From NCBI GenBank assembly GCA_964403935.1, contig CAYOIB010000001.1, forward strand, positions 41,095 through 105,094: a DNA stretch of 64,000 nt. Direction: 5' to 3'. The translations under genes and the position numbers were made by a program. This DNA is from SLLG01 sp964403935. GTDB lineage: Bacteria; Verrucomicrobiota; Verrucomicrobiia; Opitutales; Oceanipulchritudinaceae. The notes beneath the pieces were generated by a model. The model had not been told where the DNA came from. It searched no databases and saw nothing but the letters and a program-made list of their open reading frames with translations. Shown here piece by piece: positions 36,430 through 46,181 of this stretch (positions are counted from its first letter, which is position 1; every line of letters starts with the position of its first letter).

Positions 36430-37260
36430 ATGCGGCAGCTCGGTTGGGGCGACGCCTGGGGCTACGTCCTCGCGACCTTTTCCCGGGCCTCGGCCCCCCC
36501 CAGGGAAGAGGCTTGGACCGATCGGGATTCCATCGCCATCAACCTGGTACTGGAGGGTGCCGTCTCCTATGAGGAAGAGGGAACCGCCCCCATTACGCTC
36601 GGTCCAGGGTCCGTCTTTGTCCGGATCCCGCGACGCCGGCACCGCACCTCGATTCTCACCCCGGAAGGCTATGCCGAGTTTTTCATCTGCATGGACCTGG
36701 GAACATCAGCCGCCCTGGGGGCGCTTCATTTAATCCCGCACACCGCGATTTTTAACCCCGGCCTCGAAACACGCTTGATCGAAGCCTGCCTGAGACTCCA
36801 GCGAGTGTTACGGGATGACAATGTCTCCCGCTACGTTATTTTGGCCGCTCTCCTCACCGCCCTCGACGCCCTCCTGGTGCCCGGAACGGGGACGCAGGCA
36901 GATGCCTTCTGGGACGGGAAAATACTGGCAGCGACTTCGCGCCTGAAGGATCCGGAGACGTACGAGTTGCCTCTCCCCGAAATTGCCAAAGAGCTGGATG
37001 TGACGTACCCCACCCTGCGCCGGATTTTTCGCGCCCGTCACGGGATGTCGATGGGCACCTACCGCATCCGCGCGCGCCTGGAGGCAGCTTGCCGCCTCCT
37101 CGTCAGCTATTCGGTTGGCGAAGTATCGCGCCGCCTTGGCTACCCCGATGCTTTCGGTTTCTCGGCCCAATTCAAGAAGCACGTGGGGATGTCACCCTCG
37201 GAATACCGGCGACGGGTGGCAACCCGGCCGACCGCCCCTCACGCAAACCTGCGCCCGTGA
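36430..37260 (+). CDS. AraC family transcriptional regulator
   Basis: 276 residues: an N-terminal cupin-like ligand domain (about 1-150; WTDRDSIAINLVLEGAVSYE, LGPGSVFVRIPRRRHRT) and C-terminal AraC double helix-turn-helix (PLPEIAKELDVTYPTLRRIF, GMSMGTYRIRARLEAA and SVGEVSRRLGYPDAFGFSAQ, ending KKHVGMSPSEYRRR). The ATG 36430 follows AGGAAGAG at good spacing; 36349 is an in-frame alternative that adds 27 residues. It is divergent from the isomerase operon and probably activates it in response to a sugar. Confidence 0.88.
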   Translation: MRQLGWGDAWGYVLATFSRASAPPREEAWTDRDSIAINLVLEGAVSYEEEGTAPITLGPGSVFVRIPRRRHRTSILTPEGYAEFFICMDLGTSAALGALHLIPHTAIFNPGLETRLIEACLRLQRVLRDDNVSRYVILAALLTALDALLVPGTGTQADAFWDGKILAATSRLKDPETYELPLPEIAKELDVTYPTLRRIFRARHGMSMGTYRIRARLEAACRLLVSYSVGEVSRRLGYPDAFGFSAQFKKHVGMSPSEYRRRVATRPTAPHANLRP

Positions 37261-37270
37261 CGGCCTCCCG

Positions 37271-38275
37271 CTACGTGCGTGGCGCTGGCGGGGCACCGGA
37301 GGCTTCTGTTCCACCGCAGGCATCGCGCACCAGATAGACGGGCCGCGCCTTCACCTCGTCATAGACCTTGCCGAGATAGGCTCCGAGGACACCAATCCCG
37401 ATGAGCTGCACCCCACCGAGGAAAAGAATGATCGTCACCGTCGAGGCATAGCCCGGCACATCAATGCCGGAAATAAGGGTCCGCAGCACCATGAAGCTGC
37501 CGTAGAAGAAGGCCGCGAGAGCGATGATCGCGCCAAAAAAACTCCAGATGCGCAACGGCAGGCTGCTGAAAGCGACGATCCCGTCGGCGGCAAAGCGCGC
37601 CAACTTGATGAAGTTGAAGCTGCTCTTCCCAGCAATGCGGTGCTCCCGGTCGAAGTAAACCGTCGTCGTCCGGAAACCGACCCAGGCAAAGAGACCTTTC
37701 ATGAAGCGGTTGCGCTCGTGAAGTTGCTTCAGCGCATCGACCACTTTCCGATCCATCAGCCGAAAGTCCCCCGTGTCGATCGGCAACCGGATATCGGCAA
37801 GGCAATTGAAAACCCGATAGAATTGCTGGGCGGTGAGCTTCTTCGAGAAGGTATCGCTGCTGCGCGTGCGCCTCGAAGCCAGGACCACTTCGTAGCCCTC
37901 CTCCCGCCACAAGCGCACCATTTCCGCAATGAGCTCAGGCGGGTCCTGGAGGTCGGCGTCGATCGGAATGACACAATCCCCTTTCGCGTGATCGATGGCG
38001 GCCGTGAGAGCCGCCTCCTTGCCGAAATTCCGCGAAAGATCGATCGCGCGGATAAAGGGATTTGCTTCCGCCCTTTCGCACAATGCTTTCCAGGTTCCGT
38101 CGGTGGAGCCATCGTTGACACATACGATCTCGTAAGCGCCCGGCAGCGCCTCGAGGAGGGGTAACAACCGGCCAAAGAAGGCGTCCATGGACGAGGCCTC
38201 GTTGAAGAAGGGAACGGCGACGGACACCAAAGGGCGAGAAGATGCGTGCGCCTTCACGGGAATCTCCAGCCTCAA
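37271..38275 (-). CDS. Polyprenyl-phosphate glycosyltransferase (GtrB/DPM1-like, GT2)
   Basis: 334 residues. GT-A domain with VSVAVPFFNEASSMDAFF, VNDGSTDGTW, the donor site DLSRNFGKEAALTAA and IDADLQDPPE, then GDFRLMDRKVVDAL. Two C-terminal membrane helices (LRIWSFFGAIIALAAFFYG and GVQLIGIGVLGAYLGKVYDE) anchor it. Such enzymes load glucose, mannose or aminoarabinose onto undecaprenyl phosphate for later transfer across the inner membrane. Its start overlaps the stop of carB by four bases (ATGA), so it would be expressed with carB. It converges with the AraC gene. Confidence 0.9.
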   Translation of the reverse strand: MRLEIPVKAHASSRPLVSVAVPFFNEASSMDAFFGRLLPLLEALPGAYEIVCVNDGSTDGTWKALCERAEANPFIRAIDLSRNFGKEAALTAAIDHAKGDCVIPIDADLQDPPELIAEMVRLWREEGYEVVLASRRTRSSDTFSKKLTAQQFYRVFNCLADIRLPIDTGDFRLMDRKVVDALKQLHERNRFMKGLFAWVGFRTTTVYFDREHRIAGKSSFNFIKLARFAADGIVAFSSLPLRIWSFFGAIIALAAFFYGSFMVLRTLISGIDVPGYASTVTIILFLGGVQLIGIGVLGAYLGKVYDEVKARPVYLVRDACGGTEASGAPPAPRT

Positions 38276-41200
38276 CCGGCAGGTTGTGCAGCAGCACGCA
38301 ACCTTTGATGGTACTCCTGCAATGGCCGAACGGTCAGCTCCTTCGTCCTCAGAGAGTTCAAGGCAAGGGCGGTGGTGCGGGCTCCCGTCATGGTGGTCAT
38401 GATCGGAATCCCGTGCTTCATCGCCTCCGCCCGAATCGTGTTCTCATTTCGTCTTGGAATCATCCCGCTCGGCGTGTTGATGATCATCTGAACCTCACCG
38501 TTCTTGATGAGGTCGAGAACATTGGGACGGCCTTCGTTGATCTTGTGGACGGACCGGACCGGAACACCATTTGCCTTCAGGATCTCCAGCGTTCCCGCCG
38601 TCGAGATGATCGTAAACCCGAGGGCTACAAAACGCCGGGCGATATCCACCGCGAGCGGTTTATCATTGTCCTTCACTGAAAGGAAGATGGAACCGCCCTC
38701 GGGTAATTGGGGCCCGACCGCCATCTGCGTCTTGGCAAAGGCCACACCGAGGTCGTCGTCGATCCCCATGACCTCCCCGGTGGAACGCATTTCCGGACCG
38801 AGGGCAATCGGCGAACCCGGGAAACGCATGAAGGGGAAGATCGACTCCTTCACCGACCAATAATCCGGCACGATTTCCTTGGTGAAACCGAGGTCGGCCA
38901 ACTTAGCTCCAGCCATCACCTGCGCGGCCAGCTTGGCCAGCGGCACGCCGATGGCCTTCGAAACGAAGGGCACGGTGCGGCTCGCGCGAGGATTCACTTC
39001 CAGGATGTACAGGTCGCTGTCCTTCATCGCGAACTGGATATTCATCAGCCCGATGACCTTCAGCTCTCGAGCGAGTGCGACGGTGGCTTCATGCACATCA
39101 TTGAGTAACTTTCGCCCAACGGTGTGCGGGGGCATCACCATGGCGGCATCCCCCGAGTGCACCCCGGCAAATTCAATGTGCTCAAGCATCCCGCCGATGA
39201 CCGTCGTCTCGCCGTCGGAAATAGCGTCCACGTCGAGTTCGATCGCGTCCTCCAGGAACTTGTCCAGCAAGACCGGCTTCCCGGGGGCGACGTCGAAGGC
39301 CTCCCGCACGACCGCCTTCATCTCTTCTTCACTGTAGAGGATGAACATTCCACGGCCCCCGAGAACAAAGCTCGGGCGCAGGAGAATCGGGAATCCAATG
39401 CGGACGGCCTCGCGCAGCGCCTCATCCTCAGTGGTGGCGATGCTGTTGATCGGCTGCTTCAGACCGATCTTGTTCAGGATGTCTTTGAAAAGGCGACGGT
39501 CCTCGGCTGTATCGATCATCTCGGGAGAGGTCCCGATGATATTCACCCCGTGGGCCTTCAACTCCGAGGCCAGGTTGAGCGGCGTCTGCCCGCCAAACTG
39601 GACGATGGCGCCCTCGCACTTCTCCTGGCGGTAGATCTCAAGGACGTCCTCCAGGGTCAAAGGCTCGAAATACAGGCGGTCAGACGTGTCGTAATCGGTC
39701 GAAACCGTCTCCGGATTGCTGTTGACCATGACGGATTCATAACCGGCCGCACTCAGGGCAAAGCTGGCGTGGACGCAGCAATAATCGAATTCGATCCCCT
39801 GCCCGATGCGATTGGGTCCACCGCCCAGAATCATGATCTTGCGACGATCACTCGGGCGAATCTCCGTCTCGTCCCCGTAGGTTGAGTAATAATAGGGCGT
39901 AAATGCCTCGAACTCCGCCGCACAAGTATCCACCAGCCGAAAGACGGTGTTGATCCCATTGGCTTCACGCAGGCTCTTGATCCGCTCCGGTGCGAGACCG
40001 GTAATGTAGTTCAACTGGACGTCGGTGTAGCCGTATTCTTTCGCTTGGCGAAGAAGGACGGGGTCAAGGCCCGTGCCAGCCTTCTCAAGGCGCTGCTCCA
40101 TCTGAACAAGCTGCAGCAGCTGGACCAGGAACCACCGGTCGATCTGTGTCAGGCGGAAAACGTCCTCAATCGTCATTCCCGCACGGAAGCCATGCCGGAT
40201 ATAGAATGGCCGCATCCACGTGGGACGCGAAAGACCGGCCTTGATCTGATCCATCGGACAGGCCTCACGCTCACCGAATTTTCCCCCACCCCCAAAACCG
40301 CGGGCCCCAATTTCCAGCGAACGCAAGGCCTTCTGGAACGACTCCTTGAAGGTGCGCCCGATAGCCATGGCCTCGCCAACCGACTTCATGGACGACGTCA
40401 GGGTGTCGTCGGTATTCGGGAACTTTTCGAAAGTGAAGCGCGGGATCTTGACAACAACGTAGTCGATCGACGGCTCAAAGCTGGCCGGTGTCTCGCGGGT
40501 GATGTCGTTCTGCAGTTCGTCGAGTGAATAGCCAACGGCGAGTTTCGCCGCGATTTTGGCGATCGGAAAACCGGTTGCCTTCGATGCCAGAGCGGAGGAT
40601 CGGCTCACCCGCGGGTTCATCTCGATCACGACCATGCGCCCCGTTTCCGGGTCGAGGGAAAACTGGATATTGGACCCTCCCGTTTCCACGCCCACTTCAC
40701 GAATACAGGCAAAGGACGCATCCCGCATGAGCTGGTACTCCTTGTCCGTAAGCGTCATCGCGGGGGCCACCGTGATCGAATCCCCGGTGTGGACGCCCAT
40801 CGCGTCAAAATTCTCGATCGCACAGATGACCACACACTGATCCTTGTGGTCGCGCACGACTTCCATCTCGAATTCCTTCCATCCCAGAAGGCATTCCTCG
40901 ATCATGACTTCATGCATCGGGCTGGCATCGAGCCCGCGCTGGACCAGCTCCTCAAAGTCTTCCTTATTGTAGGCCACGCCCCCGCCATTGCCACCAAGCG
41001 TGAAGCTGGGACGGCTGATGAGCGGGAAAGCGCCAATTTCCTCGGCTGCCTTACGCGCTTCCTCGAGCGAGCCAACGATGACGCTCTTCGCAACATCCAG
41101 GCCGATCTTCTGCATCGCCTCCTTGAAGAGCTCGCGATCCTCACCCTTCTGGATGGCATCGTACTTTGCTCCGATCATCTCCACCCCGTGCCGCTCCAGA

Positions 41201-41520
41201 ATGCCTTCTTCGAAGAGCTTACAAGCCAGATTCAGGGCCGTCTGCCCACCGAGGGTCGGCAGGAGCGCCTGCGGCTTTTCACGGGCAATGATCTTTTCGA
41301 GAACGGGGATTGTCAGCGGCTCGATGTAGGTCACATCGGCAAAATCCGGATCCGTCATAATGGTGGCCGGGTTGCTGTTTACCAGGACGACCCGATACCC
41401 CTCCTCTCGCAAAGCTTTGCAAGCCTGCGTTCCACTATAGTCAAATTCAGCAGCCTGACCAATCACAATTGGTCCCGAGCCGATGATCAAAATTGTTTCA
41501 ATGTCCTTCCGTTTGGGCAT
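38272..41520 (-). CDS. carB: Carbamoyl-phosphate synthase large subunit
   Basis: 1082 residues, normal length. The start MPKRKDIETILIIGSGPIVI and LLPTLGGQTALNLACKL belong to the carboxyphosphate half; RRKIMILGGGPNRIGQGIEF and CEGAIVQFGGQTPLNLA begin the carbamoyl-phosphate half. Both ATP-grasp domains carry expected segments (EVMIEECLLGWKEFEMEVVR, EVNPRASRTVPFVSKAIG). An MGS-like allosteric domain ends the protein (IISTAGTLEILKANG, IINTPSGM). It joins ammonia from the CarA subunit to bicarbonate and ATP. No carA is in the window. The ATG at 41520 gives the conserved start. Confidence 0.96.
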   Translation of the reverse strand: MPKRKDIETILIIGSGPIVIGQAAEFDYSGTQACKALREEGYRVVLVNSNPATIMTDPDFADVTYIEPLTIPVLEKIIAREKPQALLPTLGGQTALNLACKLFEEGILERHGVEMIGAKYDAIQKGEDRELFKEAMQKIGLDVAKSVIVGSLEEARKAAEEIGAFPLISRPSFTLGGNGGGVAYNKEDFEELVQRGLDASPMHEVMIEECLLGWKEFEMEVVRDHKDQCVVICAIENFDAMGVHTGDSITVAPAMTLTDKEYQLMRDASFACIREVGVETGGSNIQFSLDPETGRMVVIEMNPRVSRSSALASKATGFPIAKIAAKLAVGYSLDELQNDITRETPASFEPSIDYVVVKIPRFTFEKFPNTDDTLTSSMKSVGEAMAIGRTFKESFQKALRSLEIGARGFGGGGKFGEREACPMDQIKAGLSRPTWMRPFYIRHGFRAGMTIEDVFRLTQIDRWFLVQLLQLVQMEQRLEKAGTGLDPVLLRQAKEYGYTDVQLNYITGLAPERIKSLREANGINTVFRLVDTCAAEFEAFTPYYYSTYGDETEIRPSDRRKIMILGGGPNRIGQGIEFDYCCVHASFALSAAGYESVMVNSNPETVSTDYDTSDRLYFEPLTLEDVLEIYRQEKCEGAIVQFGGQTPLNLASELKAHGVNIIGTSPEMIDTAEDRRLFKDILNKIGLKQPINSIATTEDEALREAVRIGFPILLRPSFVLGGRGMFILYSEEEMKAVVREAFDVAPGKPVLLDKFLEDAIELDVDAISDGETTVIGGMLEHIEFAGVHSGDAAMVMPPHTVGRKLLNDVHEATVALARELKVIGLMNIQFAMKDSDLYILEVNPRASRTVPFVSKAIGVPLAKLAAQVMAGAKLADLGFTKEIVPDYWSVKESIFPFMRFPGSPIALGPEMRSTGEVMGIDDDLGVAFAKTQMAVGPQLPEGGSIFLSVKDNDKPLAVDIARRFVALGFTIISTAGTLEILKANGVPVRSVHKINEGRPNVLDLIKNGEVQMIINTPSGMIPRRNENTIRAEAMKHGIPIMTTMTGARTTALALNSLRTKELTVRPLQEYHQRLRAAAQPAG

Positions 41521-41792
41521 TGAAGGGGAAAATAAGCTGTCACGCTTCCTGCCAAGCAAGGCTTTATTTCAGCAAGGCACGCGTTTCCCCCTGTTCTTGT
41601 GTGTCAGGCCACTCCCTCAAAGCCTGATCTATCATCTCCAAGTCGATTTTCTGCCGGGTTTGGCGTTAAAATCCATCGCGCATAAAGCTCAGCGAAATAG
41701 CGCCTTCGGCTGTCCAGGCAGGACATCCCAATTTCCTCTCTCCACGCACTTCACCCTTTCCACGCCCCGCACGCCCCGCCTAGATTGGCGCG
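41521..41792. other. Divergent intergenic region between carB and pyrF
   Basis: 272 bases that should hold the promoters for two pyrimidine-pathway genes. I did not find a clear -10/-35 pair, PyrR-type leader or T-tailed hairpin. Confidence 0.45.
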
Positions 41793-42608
41793 ATGGACAT
41801 CCATCAACGCTTGAGCGCCGCCTGGCGAACGCAGAATTCCCTGCTCTGCGTCGGCATCGACCCTGATCTCGACCGCCTTCCGGCGTCAGTGCGCTCGAGC
41901 AGCGAGCCTTTCCTCGCCTTTGCGCGGGAGATCATCACCGCCACCGCGCCGCACTGTGCTGCCTTCAAGCCGCAGTTTGCGCACTTCGCCGGGCAGGGCC
42001 GCGTTCCCGAGCTCCGGGCAATCTGTGCCTTCATCCGCGAGGCATTTCCCGACCATATTCTGATTCTCGACGCCAAACGCGGCGACATCGGCTCGACCGC
42101 TGACTTCTACGCCAAAGAAGCGTTTGAGTGGTTTGGGGCCGACATCGTGACAGTGAACCCGTACATGGGCGGCGATACCTTGAAACCTTTTACGAAGAAT
42201 CCATCCCGCGGCATCTTCGTCCTCTGCAAAACCTCCAATTCCGGATCCGCCGAGCTCCAGAATCTCGAGGTCGGTGACCGCCGCCTCTTTGAAATCGTCG
42301 CCGAGCGCGCCTCCAACCAGTGGAATGCCCGCCGGAATGTCGGCCTGGTGGTCGGGGCCACCTATCCGGCCGAGCTCGCTTCCGTGCGGGCCGTGGCACC
42401 CACCCTGCCTTTGCTCATTCCCGGCATCGGGGCTCAGGGGGGCGACCTCGAAGCCACCCTCGCCGCCGCCCTCACGCCCGATGGGACCGGCGTCCTCATC
42501 AACGCTTCCCGCTCCATTATCTACGCCGCCCCCGGACCGGACTTTGCCGAACACGCGGCCGAAGCCGCCCGCCAACTCAACGACCAGATCAACGCCCTTC
42601 GACCATGA
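41793..42608 (+). CDS. pyrF: Orotidine 5'-phosphate decarboxylase (type 2)
   Basis: 271-residue TIM barrel catalysing the last step of UMP synthesis. The catalytic motif is LDAKRGDIGSTADFYA (Asp-Lys-x-x-Asp pattern). LCVGIDPDLDRL at the start, FKPQFAHFAGQG, VTVNPYMGGDT, VVGATYPAEL and LIPGIGAQGGD are those of the longer type 2 enzymes. Divergent from carB across 272 bases, so pyrimidine genes share this region. Its stop overlaps the next start (ATGA). Confidence 0.95.
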   Translation: MDIHQRLSAAWRTQNSLLCVGIDPDLDRLPASVRSSSEPFLAFAREIITATAPHCAAFKPQFAHFAGQGRVPELRAICAFIREAFPDHILILDAKRGDIGSTADFYAKEAFEWFGADIVTVNPYMGGDTLKPFTKNPSRGIFVLCKTSNSGSAELQNLEVGDRRLFEIVAERASNQWNARRNVGLVVGATYPAELASVRAVAPTLPLLIPGIGAQGGDLEATLAAALTPDGTGVLINASRSIIYAAPGPDFAEHAAEAARQLNDQINALRP

Positions 42609-42874
42609 TCGACCTCGGATGGAACCGAAAAGATGAAGACGGAAATCGCGTCCACATCAACTTCCTCCTCAAGCGAGGAAAGATGAAGTGGACGATCCGG
42701 CGGCACCGCCACTCCGGCACCGAGCCCTACATCCCCGAGCGTGAGGATTGGGCGGATCTCCTCGCCGTTATCGATCGCCACCAGCCACGCGGCAAGGTGA
42801 CGGCGGAGGATGCCAATTGGGTCCGATCCCACGTCGCCGCACTGCCCCCAATCCAGAGCGACGAAGCCGACTGA
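42605..42874 (+). CDS. Small conserved-looking hypothetical protein (89 aa)
   Basis: 89 residues, coupled to pyrF by a four-base overlap. Basic N-terminal half (MIDLGWNRKDEDGNRVHINF, KRGKMKWTIRRHRH) with likely beta strands and an acidic C-terminal half (REDWADLLAVIDRH). No family recognised. The context suggests co-expression with pyrF. The stop lies eight bases from the convergent glutamate dehydrogenase. Confidence 0.6.
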   Translation: MIDLGWNRKDEDGNRVHINFLLKRGKMKWTIRRHRHSGTEPYIPEREDWADLLAVIDRHQPRGKVTAEDANWVRSHVAALPPIQSDEAD

Positions 42875-42882
42875 GACCTTTC

Positions 42883-44295
42883 TCAGGGGAAGATCCCGTG
42901 GTGGGCATAGCTCTCCGCAAGCCGCTCAATTCCGAGGAGGAAGGACCCCGTCCGCAGATCGGGCAGCTTGCCCGCCTTCCAACGCTCGTGAATCTGATTA
43001 TAAGCAATCAACATCGTCTGATCAAGCGCGGCCACGACCATGTCTTCCTCACTGGACCGTTGAACCAGCGGGTCGCGGACTGACTTCGGAATCTCACTGC
43101 CTGTCACCGATTCGATGGCTTCGACCAGTTTCCGCTTCGTGTTTTCCTCGTGCCGTGAGAGCAACCGATCAAAACTGATGCCCGCTTTGTTCTTTACCCA
43201 CTCGAAGTAGGAGACCGTGACCCCGCCTGCGTTGAGGTAGACATCGGGAATCATGAAAACTCCCCGCTCACGGAGGATGGCTTCGCCGTGAAAATCCACC
43301 GGACCGTTGGCCGCTTCAGCCACAACTTTCGCCCGGATGCGCGGGGCATTCTCCGCCGTAATCTGGTTCTCGAGCGCCGCGGGCACGAGGATGTCGCAGT
43401 CCGCCTCCAGCAGCAGGTTCCCATCCTCACAAAAGGTTGCCTCAGGAAATCCCTTCAACGTCCCGGTCTCCCGTCGGTAAGCCAAAACCGCCTCCACGTC
43501 GAGGCCGTCCGGCGCATGCAAACTGCCCTCCAGCTCAATAACACCGACAATCACCGCCCTGCCAGCCTTCTGCAGGAAGTTTGCGGCATTGTAACCCACA
43601 TTCCCCAGGCCCTGAACAATCACGCGCTTGCCGGGAAGCCCCGGAGTCAGGCCGAGTGCCTTCATATCCTCGGCGTGGTCCACGCAGGCCCGGATTCCAA
43701 AATAAACGCCGCGCCCGGTGGCCTGCCGTCGCCCTGGAATTCCCTGCATGCCGAGCGGCTTCCCGGTGACGCAGGCATAAGGATGCGGCTCGTTCATGCA
43801 GATATTCTTGTAGGTGTCTGCGATGAAACCCATCTCTCGCTCACCGGTACCATAATCGGGTGCCGGCACGTCGATATCGGGTCCGATGAAATTCTTCCGG
43901 ATCAGCTCAGCCGTATATCTCCTGATAACGCGCTCCCGGAATCCCTCCGAGATCGAAGATGAATCAATGATAACGCCGCCTTTGGCACCCCCAAAGGGCA
44001 CGCCCACAATCGCGCACTTGTAGGTCATGAGGGCGGCAAGGGCCACCGTCTCGTCGAGCTTCACCCGATCGCTGAAGCGAATGCCGCCCTTCGTCGGCAA
44101 CCTGTGGTAGCTGTGCTCCGCCCGAAAGGCTTCCACCACCGTGATCGAGCCGTCATCCTCCTGCACCGGGAAACGCATTCGATAGACCGAATTACATGCC
44201 TTGATTTGCTCAAGAATGCCTGGCTTAGCCTTCGAATGCCTCGCTGCTCGATCGAAGTAGGTCGAGACGCTCGTAAAGAAATCTCCGCGTGTCAT
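42883..44295 (-). CDS. gdhA: Glutamate dehydrogenase (Glu/Leu/Phe/Val family)
   Basis: 470 residues. The N-terminal domain has YHRLPTKGGIRFSDRV, LMTYKCAIVGVPFGGAKGGV (catalytic Lys) and PDIDVPAPDYGTGEREMGFI; the Rossmann domain has VIVQGLGNVGYNAA and LVPAALENQI, then VVAEAANGPV. It interconverts glutamate and 2-oxoglutarate plus ammonia. Absence of the usual decision motif prevents a firm NAD or NADP call. It lies downstream of the sulfatase and converges with the small gene. It complements the glutaminase at 31 kb. Confidence 0.93.
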   Translation of the reverse strand: MTRGDFFTSVSTYFDRAARHSKAKPGILEQIKACNSVYRMRFPVQEDDGSITVVEAFRAEHSYHRLPTKGGIRFSDRVKLDETVALAALMTYKCAIVGVPFGGAKGGVIIDSSSISEGFRERVIRRYTAELIRKNFIGPDIDVPAPDYGTGEREMGFIADTYKNICMNEPHPYACVTGKPLGMQGIPGRRQATGRGVYFGIRACVDHAEDMKALGLTPGLPGKRVIVQGLGNVGYNAANFLQKAGRAVIVGVIELEGSLHAPDGLDVEAVLAYRRETGTLKGFPEATFCEDGNLLLEADCDILVPAALENQITAENAPRIRAKVVAEAANGPVDFHGEAILRERGVFMIPDVYLNAGGVTVSYFEWVKNKAGISFDRLLSRHEENTKRKLVEAIESVTGSEIPKSVRDPLVQRSSEEDMVVAALDQTMLIAYNQIHERWKAGKLPDLRTGSFLLGIERLAESYAHHGIFP

Positions 44296-44387
44296 CCCTT
44301 AAGGTAGCACGCCTGCCCCAATAGACCAAGCCCAGGCCCCCAAGCCTTGAAGGAGGCACCTTGCCTGCCCGCCTGCCCGAAAAAGCC

Positions 44388-45899
44388 TTACGCCCCGAAG
44401 GTCTTCAGGAACGGCCGATCTGTATCGGTCCGTAACATCCACTCGATCAACTTGAGCTGAAGGTCGGCCACGAGATCTTTGTATTCAGACCGGCCATAGA
44501 GATTCACCATCTCGTAAGGATCCTCTGCCACATGGTAGAGCTCGTTGCCGCCCACTTCCCGAATGACGAGTTTCCAATCCTGCGTCCGAACCATCTTGGC
44601 CCGCGCCATGGCGTCGGGACATTTCTCATACGTCAGCTGCTTGCCCCCCACTGTCTTCACGCGCCGGCCATTTACCTCAGCCCAGGCCGGAGCCTGAAAG
44701 CGTGCCCGCATCGCGGCCTCATGGCCACCGTCCGCAAAGACCGCTTCCTTCGTCGGCTGGCCCTCCAGCGTGGGCAGCAGGGACGTCCCGTGCCACACCC
44801 AGTCTTCCCGACCGGATATCCCGAGATAATCCAGAAAGGTCGCCGGCAGGTCGACGTGCTCCGTCAAATGTGCCACCCGCTTGCCCCCAGGAATCCCCGG
44901 ACCCGCCAGCACCATCGGGACATGCAACAGGCAGTCCTGCAAAGACGCATCCCATTTCTCATTGATGCCGTATTGCCCCGCATAGTCTCCGTGGTCCGAG
45001 GCAAACAGCACGAGAGTGTCCTCCTCCAGCCCCTCTTCCTTGAGCGCGGCCAGAATCCTTCCGACCAGATCATCGATATAGGTGATCATGCCGTAATACA
45101 CACTCTGGATCTCTCGCAGGGATAATTCCGAAATATCATTACCCAGTCTCCATTCACGCTGCGCGCGCAAGGGAAGCGGCGCATTCTCTGGCAGATCGTG
45201 CGGGAAAGCCCGAATACCCTCCCGATCATACATTGAATAATACGGCTCGTGAATCCCATAAGGCGGATGCGGCTTGCCTAAATTAACCTGAAGAAAAAAC
45301 GGTTTGGAACGATCCCGAATACCCTTCAGATAAGCGGCTGCCTGATCGGTCCGGTTCTCGTCGCTGAACGCACGTGCCTGCTTGCCGGTCACGAGACCCT
45401 CGTAATCAACCTCTGCCAAGGCCTCGATATGAAGGCCCGATGCCGCCACACCATCTGGGTACGTCCGCTCCTGCATCGCTGCCTCGCGCAGGGGACCTTC
45501 GGTAAAGGAGGTGTAGTCAACCACCCCCGCTCCTTTTGTGTTCCGTTCTTTCCCCTCGCCGTAAAACCAGCTGTCCTCCCACACATGGTTCAGCCCTAAG
45601 ACTGCAGTTTCGTACCCATGGTCCCGCAGACATTCCGCCAGCGTCGGCGACCCTTTCGGAAGGTGGTTCGGGCCCATCACCGTGCGCAACCCATCGGTGT
45701 GCGTATAACGCCCCGTATGCATCGCACAGCGCGATGGCACACACTTGGGGAAAGGCACGAAATGTCTCTCAAAAACAGTTCCCCGCGCCGCGAGCTCATC
45801 GAGGTGAGGTGTTCGCACATCAGGATTCCCCATGAACCCCGTGCTGTCCCCACGCAGTTCATCAGAGGTAATCCAAAGGATATTCGGCCGCTTCGTCAT
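44388..45899 (-). CDS. Type I sulfatase
   Basis: 503-residue alkaline-phosphatase-superfamily sulfatase. PNILWITSDELRGDS contains the metal-binding Asp; the formylglycine site is FPKCVPSRCAMHTGRY with the core C-x-P-S-R, requiring oxidation of the Cys by a formylglycine-generating enzyme. KPHPPYGIHEPYY, FASDHGDYAGQYGINEK and VHWKL-like later parts match the fold. No clear signal peptide, so it may act in the cytoplasm or start upstream. It removes sulfate from a carbohydrate or similar ester; the exact target is unknown. No sulfatase-maturing enzyme is adjacent. Confidence 0.93.
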   Translation of the reverse strand: MTKRPNILWITSDELRGDSTGFMGNPDVRTPHLDELAARGTVFERHFVPFPKCVPSRCAMHTGRYTHTDGLRTVMGPNHLPKGSPTLAECLRDHGYETAVLGLNHVWEDSWFYGEGKERNTKGAGVVDYTSFTEGPLREAAMQERTYPDGVAASGLHIEALAEVDYEGLVTGKQARAFSDENRTDQAAAYLKGIRDRSKPFFLQVNLGKPHPPYGIHEPYYSMYDREGIRAFPHDLPENAPLPLRAQREWRLGNDISELSLREIQSVYYGMITYIDDLVGRILAALKEEGLEEDTLVLFASDHGDYAGQYGINEKWDASLQDCLLHVPMVLAGPGIPGGKRVAHLTEHVDLPATFLDYLGISGREDWVWHGTSLLPTLEGQPTKEAVFADGGHEAAMRARFQAPAWAEVNGRRVKTVGGKQLTYEKCPDAMARAKMVRTQDWKLVIREVGGNELYHVAEDPYEMVNLYGRSEYKDLVADLQLKLIEWMLRTDTDRPFLKTFGA

Positions 45900-46181
45900 G
45901 GTAGCCCAAGGCTAGCCCCCTCCGGGCGCACCCATCAATTGAAAAGGCGCTTCACCCGCCACCTTGAGATCAGCACGGCAACTTCTCTGATTGTGGATCT
46001 CGAAAAGGGCCTTGCGGAGTCAGGACTAAGGTCAAGGGCGCGCCTGCCGACCCACACCAATAGGAATCATCAGCCCCCTCCTCCCCTCAGCCCTGGATTG
46101 ACTTTGCTGATCCGGCGCTCTCTGCTGTGGAGCTCCCCACCCGTCGAAACGGGTTTTCTGCGACTTCGACCCCGACTCCTT

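Noticed and set aside
45618..46181. N-terminal extension of the giant cytochrome protein
   Set aside because: Overlaps the sulfatase gene antisense; the signal peptide starts at 46182.
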